Shown here one piece after another: positions 33,750-44,954 of a stretch of 64,000 bases of DNA. Below the pieces are notes generated by a model. The model was not told where the DNA came from, did not search any database, and was given only the letters and a program-made list of their open reading frames with translations. The position numbers and the translations under genes are program-made. Source of the DNA: Acanthococcus lagerstroemiae. Taxonomy: Eukaryota > Arthropoda > Insecta > Hemiptera > Eriococcidae. Numbering within the stretch: position 1 is the first letter of the stretch; every line of letters starts with the position of its first letter. Location: the NCBI GenBank assembly GCA_031841125.1, contig CM063113.1, positions 18,125,312-18,189,311 of the forward strand, given 5' to 3'.

Positions 33750-33840
33750 TATCGTGACGGGGGACGAGACGTGGGTCCACCAGTATACTCCTCCGAGCGC
33801 GATAAAGAAACGTATTACTGCGCGCACTTCAATTCTTGAC
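33750..33840 (+). pseudogene. Mariner transposase scrap
   Basis: Frame gives RIVTGDETWVHQYTPPSAIKK, the signature block of mariner transposases containing the first catalytic Asp (TGDET) and WVHxYTPxS. Similarity is lost after about 33800. The scrap lies ~50 bp downstream of the RT scrap, and no mariner inverted repeats were identified around it. Confidence 0.8.
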
Positions 33841-34348
33841 ACACGTTTCAACAGTAGCTCCATTGTTTTTGTACTACTGCCCTGCCTGCCTCGTTTGTCG
33901 TTCGCGCCTGAAATCTTTACAGTATTGTCTCAGAAGCCTCACAAAAATGTCCCATTTTTTGGGATTTTTTTTTTTTTTTTTTGTAATTTAATATAGGTAT
34001 AGTCTCATAGTTTTAAACAAACAGCTACCTGCTGGAAGAAGGTCAAGCTCTCTACTGAAAAACTAGAGACCAGCCTATCTCTTATTAGCGGTCCTTGGAA
34101 AAGATATCAGGAAAAAGACCTATTGGTAATTATGTTTAAGGTCTTTTGTTCCGGGATATAAGAGCTGATAGAGGAAAGGTAATTGGGATAACAGTACGCA
34201 CACACCAACAGCATATGGTACATGGTAGGTTCAAAAGGCTTCAGACTGCGAAGCTGCAGGCTCCGCAACATTCGCACTTCGACCATTTTGTCGAAGATTT
34301 CATTCTGAAGAGCAATTGATCAACAGATAAAAGACCAACAGTACTCCT
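33841..34348. other. Non-coding stretch
   Basis: Contains a T run at 33965-33982. No gene recognised. Confidence 0.4.
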
Positions 34349-34858
34349 AGCCGACCCTAAAAACATCAAATGATTAGCAAACAATTATCCACTTCTAAGG
34401 GAATGAAAACAACATAATATTCACGCTAGCAGATTCTCTATGCCCTTGATAATAATTATTCGCATAGGTATGACATACATACGTCCTACTCTTCATGTTG
34501 TGCTAAAACCTCAGCATTGACATAAGAACGATAGAAAGTCGCTTGATAATAGTTATAATTAATTATGAAATAATCAAAACAGTGTAATTGAATGTTAACA
34601 GCTTTGATGACCCTAATAAAAACTTTCACGAAAAATACCCGATCAATGCAGAACGACAGAACACACCGCTTATTCCAAAACCCACAAAGATAACGAGAAT
34701 TCCTTTTCCGTATTATTCCGTTTATTGCGTTCAGAATTTATTTTCCGTTTTAATGTGTTATACACGGTAATCAAACAGAACACTAAACATAAACACTAAT
34801 GCTGACGCCGCCTATAGCCGACCCGAAAAACATCAAGTGATTAGCAAACAATTATCAA
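34349..34858 (+). repeat. Pair of ~43 bp direct repeats
   Basis: 'TAGCCGACCCTAAAAACATC' with 'AAATGATTAGCAAACAATTA' at 34349-34391 recurs at 34815-34858 with two substitutions, in direct orientation and 466 bp apart. They might be the ends of a small element or two partial copies of a repeat; a related half-motif is at 35156. Confidence 0.6.
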
Positions 34859-34964
34859 TTATCATTTTCACGTATCGGCTACTAGTACTAATGCTAAGGT
34901 GCCTTGCGCTCTCTTGCGGAGTCCGCGACAACTAGAGAAAAAGAAGAAAAAAGTGATTGCAATA

Positions 34965-35137
34965 AGCCTCGTTCACACTAGCGTTTAATTCGCTGCGAAT
35001 GAGCGTGCAGCGAGTAGCGAATTAAGTTAAAACTGTTCAACTTTATTCGCTGCACGCTGCGCAAAAAGCTTTTTTGCCGTTCACACACTCGTTGCACGCT
35101 GATTCGCAGCAAATTAAACGCTAGTGTAAATGAGGCT
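34965..35137. mobile_element. Palindromic MITE, 173 bp
   Basis: Terminal inverted repeats of about 50 bp: the left end starts 'AGCCTCGTTCACACTAGCG' and the right end mirrors it with few mismatches, continuing through 'TTTAATTCGCTGCGAAT' and 'AGCGTGCA'. ATA flanks both sides (34962-34964 and 35138-35140), a possible 3 bp target duplication. No coding capacity. Confidence 0.8.
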
Positions 35138-37456
35138 ATATAGGTTCGGCTACTCGTAGCCGATCCTAAAAATTGGTGCATTCAGTTCTGGCAACGACTT
35201 TCCTCTAACCTAAAAATTTGTGGTCCCTGTTTAGAGGCGGGGCCCTAAATTTGGGATTCTAATAAAAGTATAGAATGTGTATGATGTCAGAAATTTTAAG
35301 CACCACTCAATTGATTTGGAATAGAAGCATGTCCAATCTTCTTAAAGTACTAAACGATCCCCTCTTGCGTCCTCCACCATACTGACAGGTCAACCATGCT
35401 TACCAAATTTGAACTCTTTACGAGTTTCGGCAAATTCAGTCTTCAGTATGGTGTAATTAGCCTGAATATGTGTGATGACATCGCAAATGGAAATTTCAGT
35501 CAGTAATTTGGTGCTCGACGAACAGACCTGACGATGACACGTGACGAAGACTCGTGAACTTTTTGACGAACGTGAATGACGCGACGCACTTGAAATACAG
35601 TTAACTCCTTGTTTTCTGCAGCTAGGTATACGTGTTAAAAGTAATTAGAATATATGTCGGAGTCATACAGTGTTCGTAGACCAATTGACATTTCAATGAT
35701 TAACACCCTTCATGAGTCGTTCGAATTATTTCCACATGATACACAGTCCCCCCGCAGTGCCTACGTCTTCCCAGGCTCGCCATAGCCGCAGTTTATTGCC
35801 AGAAGAGCCGAGCCCGTTTGTTTACTCCTTCGAGTAATATTTCAGACTTGTACCTATTATACGGTTGCATATACATCAACGTAGTCGCCTGTTCATTTTG
35901 TGGTGGCGTTTGATCAATAGAACTCGCAGTTGTAATAAATCTCAGAGACGTATAAATCGAATACAATCGCCGATTCGTTCTCTCACAGGCGCACACAACT
36001 TTTCAAGAGTGAGGAAGTTTTCAGTTGTTAGAATAGAGCAACTAGAATTTTGGCCGTAAATTTGCATCCAGTTGCATTATCGTCATCATTGTCCGCAGAC
36101 TTTTAAAACGCTTGGGACTGAGCTCCCAAGCCTTCCCCTGTTTGCGCGTGTGCGTTCTCCATATGAATGTAAATCAAAAACTGCGATGCTAAGGGTACGG
36201 GGAGACGCTCCAGGAAAATTATTTATTCGAGAGGTGAGATTGAGTAAAAAAATGCGTGAGATAGATGTCTGGATACGCCCGACAAAAAAGTGAAGCTTCT
36301 TTCGCGCTGTGAGTTGCTACATTAGTCAGTAGGTGCGTGTACTGAGTGTCATCTGTCGGAAAGTGTGAACGGAGGTGTGGAGCGGAAACAGCGTGGTTTC
36401 ACATCCGCGCTCTTTCTCTCATTCGCTGTCTTGCTAAATGTGGGTGGAGCGTTACTACGTCACGTCCGTTGCCTGTTTTCGCGTTCGCGTCCGTTTCACT
36501 TCTCCATTAACTACCCATCCTGAACCTGCGTAAAGAAGCTTCGCTTCAAAACTCTGAGACAGAGGTGGAATATCAGGGGCCTTCGAGGTTTAGCCTTCTG
36601 AGACATTTCAGGGGTTTCCTTCTTCCGGAAAATTCGGTTTCCTCCGAACTTCTCTCTATTTGAAGAAAGGCGAGCAGCTGCTGTGGATCTGTTCACTTAA
36701 GTACATATATGTACATCCATCGAACTAAGTAGTGCTTAAGTTCAGAGATTCTCATGGACTTGAAGTATGTTCAGCTCTACATCTCGTTGTTTTTGCAATC
36801 GAATCTGCCTTCTTCTGAAGGAAAAAAGGTGATCGATAAACAGTACCACTTCGAACAATGTTGCTCCCAAGCAAAATGTGAACCAGTTTCGCGTTACATC
36901 GTAATGAAGAATTCATTCCCAGTAGCGGCAGAGCAGGCTCGTGCCAGAGCGTAACCGAGCCGCTCCAAAATGAACGAATACTAGACGTAATTCTGTAATA
37001 TTAATGATAACACTGGTAGCACTCCTTAATTACTAAACGGCTGGACGATGAACTGGTTTTTTGTAAACGAGGTCAACTACTTACTAGGGTTGATGCATTT
37101 CGTACTACGTATTGTTTTTTTATCGAATGATCGGCTATGAGTTTATATACGGTACTTTGCGTAGCGTAAAACTACATAACACTGGACTTGTTTTAGTTTC
37201 AAGTGGTTCGTTCAGCTGTGGCAAGAAGTCAGGTGACTTATACATGATGGGTCGTTTCATTCACTTTGATAAGAACATACCTAGCTAATGGGAGAACGAG
37301 GCGAAATTTTGAAGAATCGAATCAAATTTACGTTCCACCCTCTCCAAAAGGTTAAAAAAAAACAGGTACTACCCCACTGTATACATACATGTGCAAGCGT
37401 GGGGCAAGTTATGTGATAACCCTCCCTTCGCCTCACGACATACGCTTTTTTTCTCC
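35138..37456. other. Non-coding stretch, nothing recognised
   Basis: No recognised gene or repeat apart from the GTAGCCGATCCTAAAAA motif at 35156. Small frames at 35793-36293 and 36754-36954 lack motifs. Confidence 0.4.
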
Positions 37457-37810
37457 TTACCTTTGATGAAAAATCGAAAAATATTCGCTATGTTCGATTG
37501 TAATATTTTCTACGTTAGATATCGAGCTAGAACTTTCATAGTTTACGTTTACGCACAAAACGTGATAGCCAAGAATATCTGGAGTCGTGTACGTCCAATG
37601 TAGAAAATCCCACATCTCTCCTTCTAAAAGCGATCCGAAACCCGGAGGGACTCTCAAAACGGGAAGTAGGCTTTGAACTCTCCCCGGAGGCTTTGGCTTG
37701 GACCCCGGCGGGCGGACGTGACCTTCTTCGATGACGTTTGAGGTGCTGTCAATGATGGTTCCCTCTGCAACTTGCAACTGTTGTAGCACAGTGGAATTCC
37801 GATGGGCCGT
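37457..37810 (-). other. GC-rich minus-strand open segment, unidentified
   Basis: A 110-codon minus-strand frame ends at 37457. Its middle (37620-37740) is much richer in GC and proline codons (RPPGSKPKPPGRVQ, RVPPGFGSLL) than its surroundings, as if derived from a coding or transcribed sequence. I do not recognise the protein. It could be an exon fragment, a retroposed piece or part of an unknown element. No clear splice context was seen. Confidence 0.25.
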
Positions 37811-38414
37811 ACTTCGATAATCGCTAACACTTAAGATTCACGAAGATTACATCAGGAATTGTTGAGTGTACGTTAAGACTCTGCAAGACTTGAACAGCCT
37901 TTTGCAAGAGTGTTGTAAGGACAATTTTGGCAGTTTTGAGTTCAGCGGTGTAACAGAAAGTACTTCTTACGAGGAACGCGATGGTGCCACTGGATTTCCA
38001 ATGCAACCATTCAAAAAAAAAAAACATGTCGGGATTTTGCAAGGGTGCTGTATCAACGTTGAACGTTCATCATCCACAACTAAGGCACGCCCTCGGTTCA
38101 TTCACGGACGTATACCATTTTATACAACTTTGCGCTTCACCTGTTTGTTCAAAATGTTATAAGTCACAACTAGTTTTTTTTTGCAGCTCTACAGAATGCT
38201 TTTATAATCAACTTGAGAATCTGGAATTATAGGAAGCTGTACCGAAGCGGTGCTGCTACTTACTGCTATTGTTTTTTTAAACTGCCACTACTCAGACACT
38301 CGCAATTCGTACAGGAATCTTCTTTTTGCTCCTCTGAAAAAATGCGTTTTTGAACTAACACTCTTGCAACAGCCTGTTCACTTACGAAGACTACTTTAAG
38401 GTTCCCTGAGACTA
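37811..38414. other. Non-coding stretch, nothing recognised
   Basis: Overlapping plus frames 37866-38232 have no known motif. Confidence 0.35.
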
Positions 38415-38790
38415 TTAGCCTATCCAAATTGAACGTTTCCGACTAGCAGATAAAAGACGAACTGTAGTTCAAAAAGGGGACGTATGCAACTTCTCATCCA
38501 ATATTGATTATCCATCGGACATAGGTGAATGAAATTTGGTGTACTTGTTGAAATATCACCAAGTTGTAACTAAAAAATATTACTCCGATAATGATGTACT
38601 AATGTTTAAGCTTTAAATGGCAAATTAAAGCTTATTTGTCTGCAAACCTATCAACCAAATTTTATGTACCTGTGTTTGACGGATAATCCATTAAAGAATT
38701 TTAAAGTTGCCTACATGTTAATGAAGAAAGCTTCATATGTCCTATTTTAAATATTCGCACAAGAGTTGCGGCAAGACTTGGATAGGCCAG
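38415..38790. mobile_element. Foldback element, ~376 bp
   Basis: GCCTATCCAA at 38418-38427 is mirrored by TTGGATAGGC at 38778-38787. Further in, 'GGACGTATGCAACTT' near 38477 pairs with sequence ending near 38751, and 'GGATTATCC'-type sequence (38508) plus 'AATGAAATTTGGT' pair with 38660-38700. The nested, ordered pairing indicates an old palindromic MITE. Target duplication not resolved. Confidence 0.6.
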
Positions 38791-39285
38791 TATTAAGACA
38801 CGATAAGACTACAGTAACACCGGCGCAGTGGAGCATACTGCGAATCTAGGCGGATAAAAATAGTTTTAGCTAAATCTATTCGAAATAAAAATAAGAATAA
38901 CTGGAGAAATACTTCGAAATTTTATTTTTTCCAAATTGAATTCCTCATCTGCGGCTTTATTGACAAGGCTGCTTCATATAGCACATTTGCAAATCATTAT
39001 GCCCACACATAGATCCCTAGGTACAGTGCAGTGTCCTATGCCCGTAGCAGCCAACAAAGCCGTGGCTTTGAGCGGCAAATTTTTCGAAAGTTTAGATAAC
39101 AATGCAATGGTAAATGGCCTTTTTATTTATTTTATATATTTTCTTTTTTTTTTTGTGTGGGGGGGGGGGAGGGATGAGACGGCAAAAAGTTTTGGCCCTG
39201 GTACAGTGTAACTTGCATAAATTGCACTTGAATGCTTAAAGAACTCTTTTTACCTGCAAGAAAGTTGGCATTCTTTTGACGTTTC
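38791..39285. other. Non-coding stretch
   Basis: Contains T- and G-rich runs at 39140-39170. No gene recognised. Confidence 0.4.
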
Positions 39286-40560
39286 TTTTGCCTAAGTGAA
39301 GCCTCCTTAAGTGAAAATTTGGCAAAGTGGTACGAAGACTTCTTAAGACTACGTTAGAGCTAGGTCAGAGACTTCTTAAAAGTGTGTCAAAACGTGTGTT
39401 TGAACTTTTCAAACTGTGTTTTGAAACTCGTTAGTCGTCTTAAAATTAAGATGCTTTGACTACGTGAAAGCTCAGTGAGACCTCTCAAAAGTGTATGAAA
39501 GCTCCTTAAGGCTGTGTTAAGATCATTGAGAAAGTAAAATTACCTTACAACTTATTTAAATTTCCAAAATTTCTGAAGATTTCAGTAAAACTCTAATACG
39601 CGTTACAACTGCTCTAAAAATTGTTCAAACTTCTTATGACTGTGTCGTGACTCTTAAGGCTCTTCATGTCTTCAAGACTATGTTCACGCTCGTTGACACG
39701 CACAACGGATTATGAAAACTACATGCCAGCTTCAACAGATTGTGCTAAGATATCCTAAATCTTATCGGGTTAGTTAAGACTAGTCTAGTGGCACGGAAGA
39801 TTTTTTCACATTGCTTAGAAGATATAAAAATTTGAGTCAAGAAGCAAAAAGAAAAAAGTTTCTTGTTTTTGAAAGCTGAGTTAACAACCGAGAACCCTTA
39901 AAATCTCTTTTTCTCTGAAATCTCTGAAAGTGCATTTTTATCGAGATTAAAAACATTTTTTTGGGTGGGGAAAGGGGGAAGTACAAATTATATTGTGTAC
40001 CCCTCTCTCCCTGCTGTTTCAACTCCACTAGTTAAGACTTCCGTAAAACTGCGCTCAAACACATTAAAATCAATTGAGACTCCGTGACTGTTTCAAGGCT
40101 TACAGAATTATGTTAAGACAGTGTAATGTCTATATTAGAATTTGTGAAAATCCTCGACATTGTATTTATGTTCGTAACGACTCCTTAATTAAGATGAAAA
40201 TTTGGAACAGTGTAGTGTTACCAGTGCTAACATATGGTGCTCCAACCTGGGCCTTGCCATTTAAACTCAAAAAAAGGTTGGAGATGACCCAGTTCTCCAT
40301 GATTTGTAGTATCCTGGGCATCAAACTGGAGGACAAAATTAACAAAATTGAACTTGTAAGGAGGTCTGGGCTGACAGAGGCACATGCCCCACGGTGGGCG
40401 ACGTAGTCGGGGACTTAATGTAGGATCCTAAAGATCATAATTACTATAATTTAAAATATACCGTTGTACTACGTCGTGCTGTAAATAAAATAAAATAAGA
40501 AAAGACTCCTTAAGAGCGTGTATTCAGACACTTTATGGCTCTTTAAGAGAATTATTCTCT
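39286..40560 (+). repeat. Degenerate short tandem domain (CTCCTTAAGACTGTGTTAAG-like)
   Basis: Dozens of loosely conserved units of roughly 20-30 bases with the theme GACT(C/T)CTTAAGACT followed by GTGTTAAGAC. They run through 39290-39800 and 40020-40190 and resume at 40504. An RTE fragment is inserted at 40189-40503. Non-coding. Confidence 0.55.
40189..40503 (+). pseudogene. 5'-truncated RTE-like LINE insertion
   Basis: Frame reads KMKIWNSVVLPVLTYGAPTW then LKKRLEMTQFSM and ILGIKLEDKINKIEL, the RTE-type segment after the RT palm (VLPVLTYGxETW, LxxxQRxMxRxxLGI, DKI.N..I). It stops at about 40405 after RWAT, followed by a ~95 bp trailer ending in AAATAAAATAAAATAAGA. GACTCCTTAA occurs at 40179-40188 and again at 40504-40513, immediately outside both ends, and looks like a 10 bp target duplication. 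A typical short 5'-truncated LINE copy. Confidence 0.85.
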
Positions 40561-42539
40561 TTTCGGCGACTTTTCCGAAGCTATAGGGCAGTTGGAAGGT
40601 TCATTGGCAAAACACATGGGAAGAAGTGGTCTTTCCTCTTGATGAATTTCCGGGGTTATTTAGTATTTAAGATGCCCTGTCAATGCGGGGTTCATAAACC
40701 ATAGGGCAAATACGTCAGACGTGCCCCAAGCCCAAATATATAAATTGACAGATTATAAAAATCCTGTAGAACAAGATAATTAGTATAGCCATTCTGAAAA
40801 TTAACAGATTATAAAAATCATGTAGAACAAAAGATAATTTCTAGTATTAAAATATTGTTGCCACTTCCTTGATTTTCCACCGACTCGTTATTCCTTTTAC
40901 TCAGGATTGTTTCAGCGCTTTCATTTTAAAAGTGGCCATAATGAGACCTCTTCGTGGCCACATTTGATGAATTTTCGTCGCGTTTACCCTCCCTGCATGA
41001 AGAACGATTTGGGGGAAAAGTGGCAAAGCAATAATTGTGAAGGTTCCGTTAAGTACAAGGAAACGATTGTCTGCATAGTGGTCTGAGACCTGAAAAACAT
41101 GAGCTTCAAGTAGCTAACTGCTGGAAACATGGAAGGTCAGAGTGGGAAATGGTTGCATGGTCGATTGGCCCGGCTGGGTTAGTTAGAGCCAAGAGAACCG
41201 GAGACCATGGAAATTAAAATTTTACTCATTGGTATTAAAACTCATCCGTACTATGCTTGCTCAAACTACTTCTGATTCATTTATTGCGAGTTATAACTTG
41301 GAGCAGTGAACTCTGTGATTTTAGAAGACTCTAGCAAGAACGGACTTGCCATATTAGGTTCTGGAAAAGTCCCCAGTTCCTTACTGATACTCGTTTCCAT
41401 AATTTTGGCCGGCTCCATTTCGCTCTTCATTACTTCTTTATGAAATATCTGCCTGTTACCCGTGTGCTCTGGAAATTCGTTCTCTTTCGCATCGTCTTTC
41501 CAAAAATAAAAAGTACGATCGGCTCGACTCGACTTCACGTGATACAAGTGAACTAGAACACTTTATATCAAAGCGCTCAACACTGCGTACTAATGGTCTA
41601 ATTTTCTTCCAAATTCGGCCGCGTGCTTCCGCATTCTTGGTCAATGAAGATTCACGTCCATCTTAAAAGGTTTTCGTGCACTTTTTTAAAACCATCTTCT
41701 CTTGTCTCCGCCGTTGATTTAAGGCGATCGGATCCACGCTCGAGGTTTGTCCTCCGCTAATGGAACGGAGCGGTCCAATTCATGCATCGTTGCTCGGTTT
41801 CAGTTTTCCTCTCATTAAAAAGCGGCGCTTTATCGTCGACGCGAACGAGTAATTAATGGTAACATAAGTTGAAAACACTCGATCGTGATGATGGCTCTGG
41901 TGGGCCTATGTAGTGACTTTTCCTCAGCCGCATTCACCGCGAGTTTACTCCGCATAGGTGACGTTAATACGTTTCGAAGATAGTTTCGGTTTGATAAATT
42001 ACAGAACGGAGTACAATGTCGCTGTAACCAGCACTATCATTCGTGTATTAGAAGATATAAGTTACTTTCACGGTACGAAATAATGGTAAAGGGAATCATT
42101 TCGACCTGGTCCGGAAGCGAAGTCGAAGAATTTAAAAGGCCAGAGGTAAGGTGATGGTGTACGGTTTCGTTGCGCCCTACCGGAGTGCAAGAGGATGTGT
42201 GAAGAGCGTTAGGTCGATCTCCATTTCTTCGGTTATTCCAATTTCGTGTAGCAGAACGACGAAGGTGCGTTATTTCCTGCTACTTACGCTTGGCTGCTTT
42301 GACGGGTTGCGGAAGAACTGAGGTACTGATGAGTGTTGTATGTTCCTCGGTCGGTAAACTGTGCCTACACGAGGTATGCACTCATAATTGCACTAATTAA
42401 TAACTTCGCTTCGAATCTGCTGTTTTGAACTGCGAGCCAGTATGGGTATGGACAGTGTAATAATGGTATGAAGCAACCAGTAGCACACATTTTTCCAATT
42501 TTCGTGGCCAGATATTCTTCAGTAATTTTGTTGAGTCTC
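40561..42539. other. Non-coding stretch, nothing recognised
   Basis: Two near-identical short phrases ('GACAGATTATAAAAATC' and 'AACAGATTATAAAAATC') occur at 40750 and 40801. No gene recognised. 41650-42360 is CpG-richer. Confidence 0.4.
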
Positions 42540-43560
42540 TGAATCCGTTTCAAGAGCCATTTTCCCCCTCCCGTCCGACGTTGAGGCTTGTCAGTTGTCT
42601 CATATTCAAGTACTCAAATTTCTTCCAATTCTAAATTCTTTACGTTGTCAGTAGGGCTTTTCGAGTCTCCGAATCCGTTTCTGTTTTCCTTTCTCTTCTC
42701 CCCTTAAATTCTCTAGGCTCCTAATTTCTCTCAATCTCCGAGTTATTTACATCTATAGCAGAGTTTCTTGGGTTACTAAATCGATTTCAGGAGTTCTTAT
42801 CTCCTTCCATTAACTCTTCAGACTCCACAGAGGATTAATCTTCGAGTTTCCCTAATTTCCAAGTTCTTTTAACATTGATAGTACATTTTTGTTGGGTCAC
42901 TGAATCCGTTTCAAAGGATATCCCCCCCCCAAGGATGTATCGTTAAGGGGAGGGGGAGCTTCCCCTATAGGAAATGTTTTACTTAATAATTGGGAAAATT
43001 TACCATTTCAGTCAGCCAAAGTTGAGGAATTTCGGTTAAAAAATCCAACAAGTTAAAAGCTTTTTTTTGCTTTGATACTTGGGAATTTGGGTTAAGAAGT
43101 TGAAAAAATCCAACAAATCAAAAGCTTTGTTTTTTATTTTTATTTTGACACTTGAGAATTTTGAGTTGAATTGAATCAGTTGGTGCTTTCACACACCCCC
43201 CCCCCCTAAGAAAACTCTTCGGTACACCCCTGCCTCCCCTCTACATTTGAAGCTCATTACTAATATGCCGGTACTCAAATCTTCCCAATTTCCAAGTTCT
43301 TTACTTTGTTAATAGAGCTTTCTAGTCCCTGAATACGTTTTTAGGGTTCTTTCTACCCTCCCCTCAACCCTTCAGGCTCCGCAGGGGCTAGTCCGCGATT
43401 ACTCAAAATTTCACATTATTTGTATTGAAGATAGTGTTTCGTGGGTTTCTGAATTCATATTTCCGAGGCTCTTCTCCTTCTCTTCCAACCCTGTAGTCTT
43501 TGGAAGGAGGGGGCTAGCGTTGAATACTATAAATTTGAAGATATATTACGGCAAACTGAA
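42540..43560 (+). repeat. Degenerate ~115 bp tandem repeat, locus 2
   Basis: Six or more diverged units, each with 'AATTTCCAAGTTCTTTAC', 'TGATAGTAGAGTTT', 'TGAATCCGTTTC' and 'CTTCAGACTCCACAGAGG'-like blocks. TTCTTTAC-type landmarks fall near 42643, 42750, 42873, 43304 and 43420, a spacing of about 107-123. A hAT-like MITE (42930-43232) interrupts the array. The same family is at 1318-1700, 45055-45290 (inverted) and 45975-46165. Confidence 0.65.
42930..43232 (+). mobile_element. hAT-like MITE family B, copy 1
   Basis: Matches the reverse complement of 44641-44954 through most of its length: 'AATTGGGAAAATTTACCATT', 'AAAAAATCCAACAA', 'ACTTGGGAATTT', 'TTTGAGTTGAATTGAATCAG' and a C-rich run before the end. 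Ends are decayed versions of CAGGGACGTACCGA (here CAAGGATGTATCG at left and TCGGTACACCCCTG at right). No target duplication recognised because the left flank is a C run. Confidence 0.75.
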
Positions 43561-44366
43561 CTTATCTTTGTCGAAGCTCTCCTTCAAACCTATACTCATT
43601 CTAATTCTGTATTACACATCGTGTTCTCGCCGCTAGAGGCTTTTAATTCCATTTTGAATTAGTCGTATTTGCTACTAATTTAGTTTAATTTGAGTATTTT
43701 GGTTTTTGTTCCAGGTACGTTACCTTTGATCAATACTCTGCATCATAGAATTTATATTTTGTGAGTACCATACTTATTAGTTCCTATTCGTGTATTAACT
43801 TCAGAATATGGATATTTCTTTCATGCTCGACTTGAAAGACATGAATTTCAAATACGTATTTGAATCGACCTTTTCCAAAAGTGATCCTAGTAAAATCCGA
43901 AAATGTGGAAAATCGCGAAAAACTGTTAGTTGACCATGATGAGTTTTGGAGAGGAGCGTGATTCGAATACTGAACTTTTTTAGAATTAATTTTTTTTGTA
44001 CAAAAAAACCACTAGATAACGCTTGGAATTCTTTACACAGTAGTGGTGCCAAAAAGTGAAAATCGAAAATCGCTTACCATGATCACTTTTGGAAAAGGTC
44101 GACTTATTTGTACTGGTTTTCATGTTTCTAATAATTTTATTAGAAATCTTGAGAATTTTCGCCTCGTACCTATATCTTTGAATTTTGTCAGCGCTATTCT
44201 TTTGATTTACCACTATACGCAAAAGAAGTTGAGAAGTAGTATCACACTACATTCAAACAAGGTATTCTTATGCATAGTCCTTGATTTAGGATGCTACTTG
44301 CTACACAAATCATCGAGGGCTTAATATTTTTTTCTCCCTTTTCTAGTAGGTAACAGAAATTAGTAC
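43561..44366. other. Non-coding stretch, inverted similarity inside
   Basis: No gene. 43830-43925 ('TCGACCTTTTCCAAAAGTGA' onward) is inversely similar to 44050-44105 ('TGATCACTTTTGGAAAAGGT' ending in CGACTT), suggesting another diverged foldback centred near 43980. Confidence 0.45.
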
Positions 44367-44480
44367 ACTCTGGGGTGGTCCTTATTTTCGATATTTGATT
44401 TTTTGAAGGACTGCCCCCTGAATCGGTTCCGCGAATTGAAAACATATTTTTGCAAAATTTGAGCCGAATCGGGAAAGGTT
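44367..44480 (+). repeat. Dispersed repeat Z, second locus
   Basis: 'CTGGGGTGGTCCTTATTTTC' followed by a 'CCCCCTGAATCGG' block and 'CAAAATTTGAGCCGAATCGG'. The arrangement resembles 28790-28930. Similarity is moderate, and the family is not identified. Confidence 0.4.
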
Positions 44481-44640
44481 AAACCATTCCGCAAGGGGGA
44501 GAAGTCATTATGGGAATTAACATTGCTGTTTGAAATTTGAGATTCTCAAAGCTAAATTGACCTCGGAGAGCAAAACATGACCGCATAATCTTATTGTTAT
44601 TCGAATACGGATTAATTTTTTATGTAAGATAAGTAAATCA

Positions 44641-44954
44641 CAGGGACGTACCGAAGGGTTTTGTCGGGGGGGGGGGGGGGGTAAAAATTGTGAAGTCCCA
44701 ACTGACTCAACTCAAAATTCCCAAGTATTAATGCAAAAGAAGAAAAACCTTTTGACTTATTGTTCGGTTTTCCCAATTTTTTAACTCAATTCCCAAATAT
44801 CAAGGGGCAAAAAAAAAAAAAAAACTGTCTTGGATTGTTGGATTTTTCCAACTCGCCTGCCTGAAATGGTAAATTTTCCCAACTGCTGAGTAAAAAATTC
44901 CTACACGGGGGGATGGGTAAGTTACCCCCTACCTCTCCTATCGGTACGTCCCTG
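44641..44954 (-). mobile_element. hAT-like MITE family B, copy 2 (minus)
   Basis: Perfect 14 bp terminal inverted repeats CAGGGACGTACCGA / TCGGTACGTCCCTG. The CAGGG start is usual for hAT elements. The 8 bp flanks GTAAATCA (44633-44640) and GTAAAGTA (44955-44962) agree at 6 of 8 positions, consistent with an aged 8 bp hAT target duplication. No transposase, so non-autonomous. It carries a 16-base G run near 44667 and an A run near 44811. Copy 1 is 42930-43232, in opposite orientation. Confidence 0.85.

Noticed and set aside
42922..43240. 8 bp target duplication for MITE family B copy 1
   Set aside because: The left flank is a C run and the right flank CCTCCCCT does not match convincingly.
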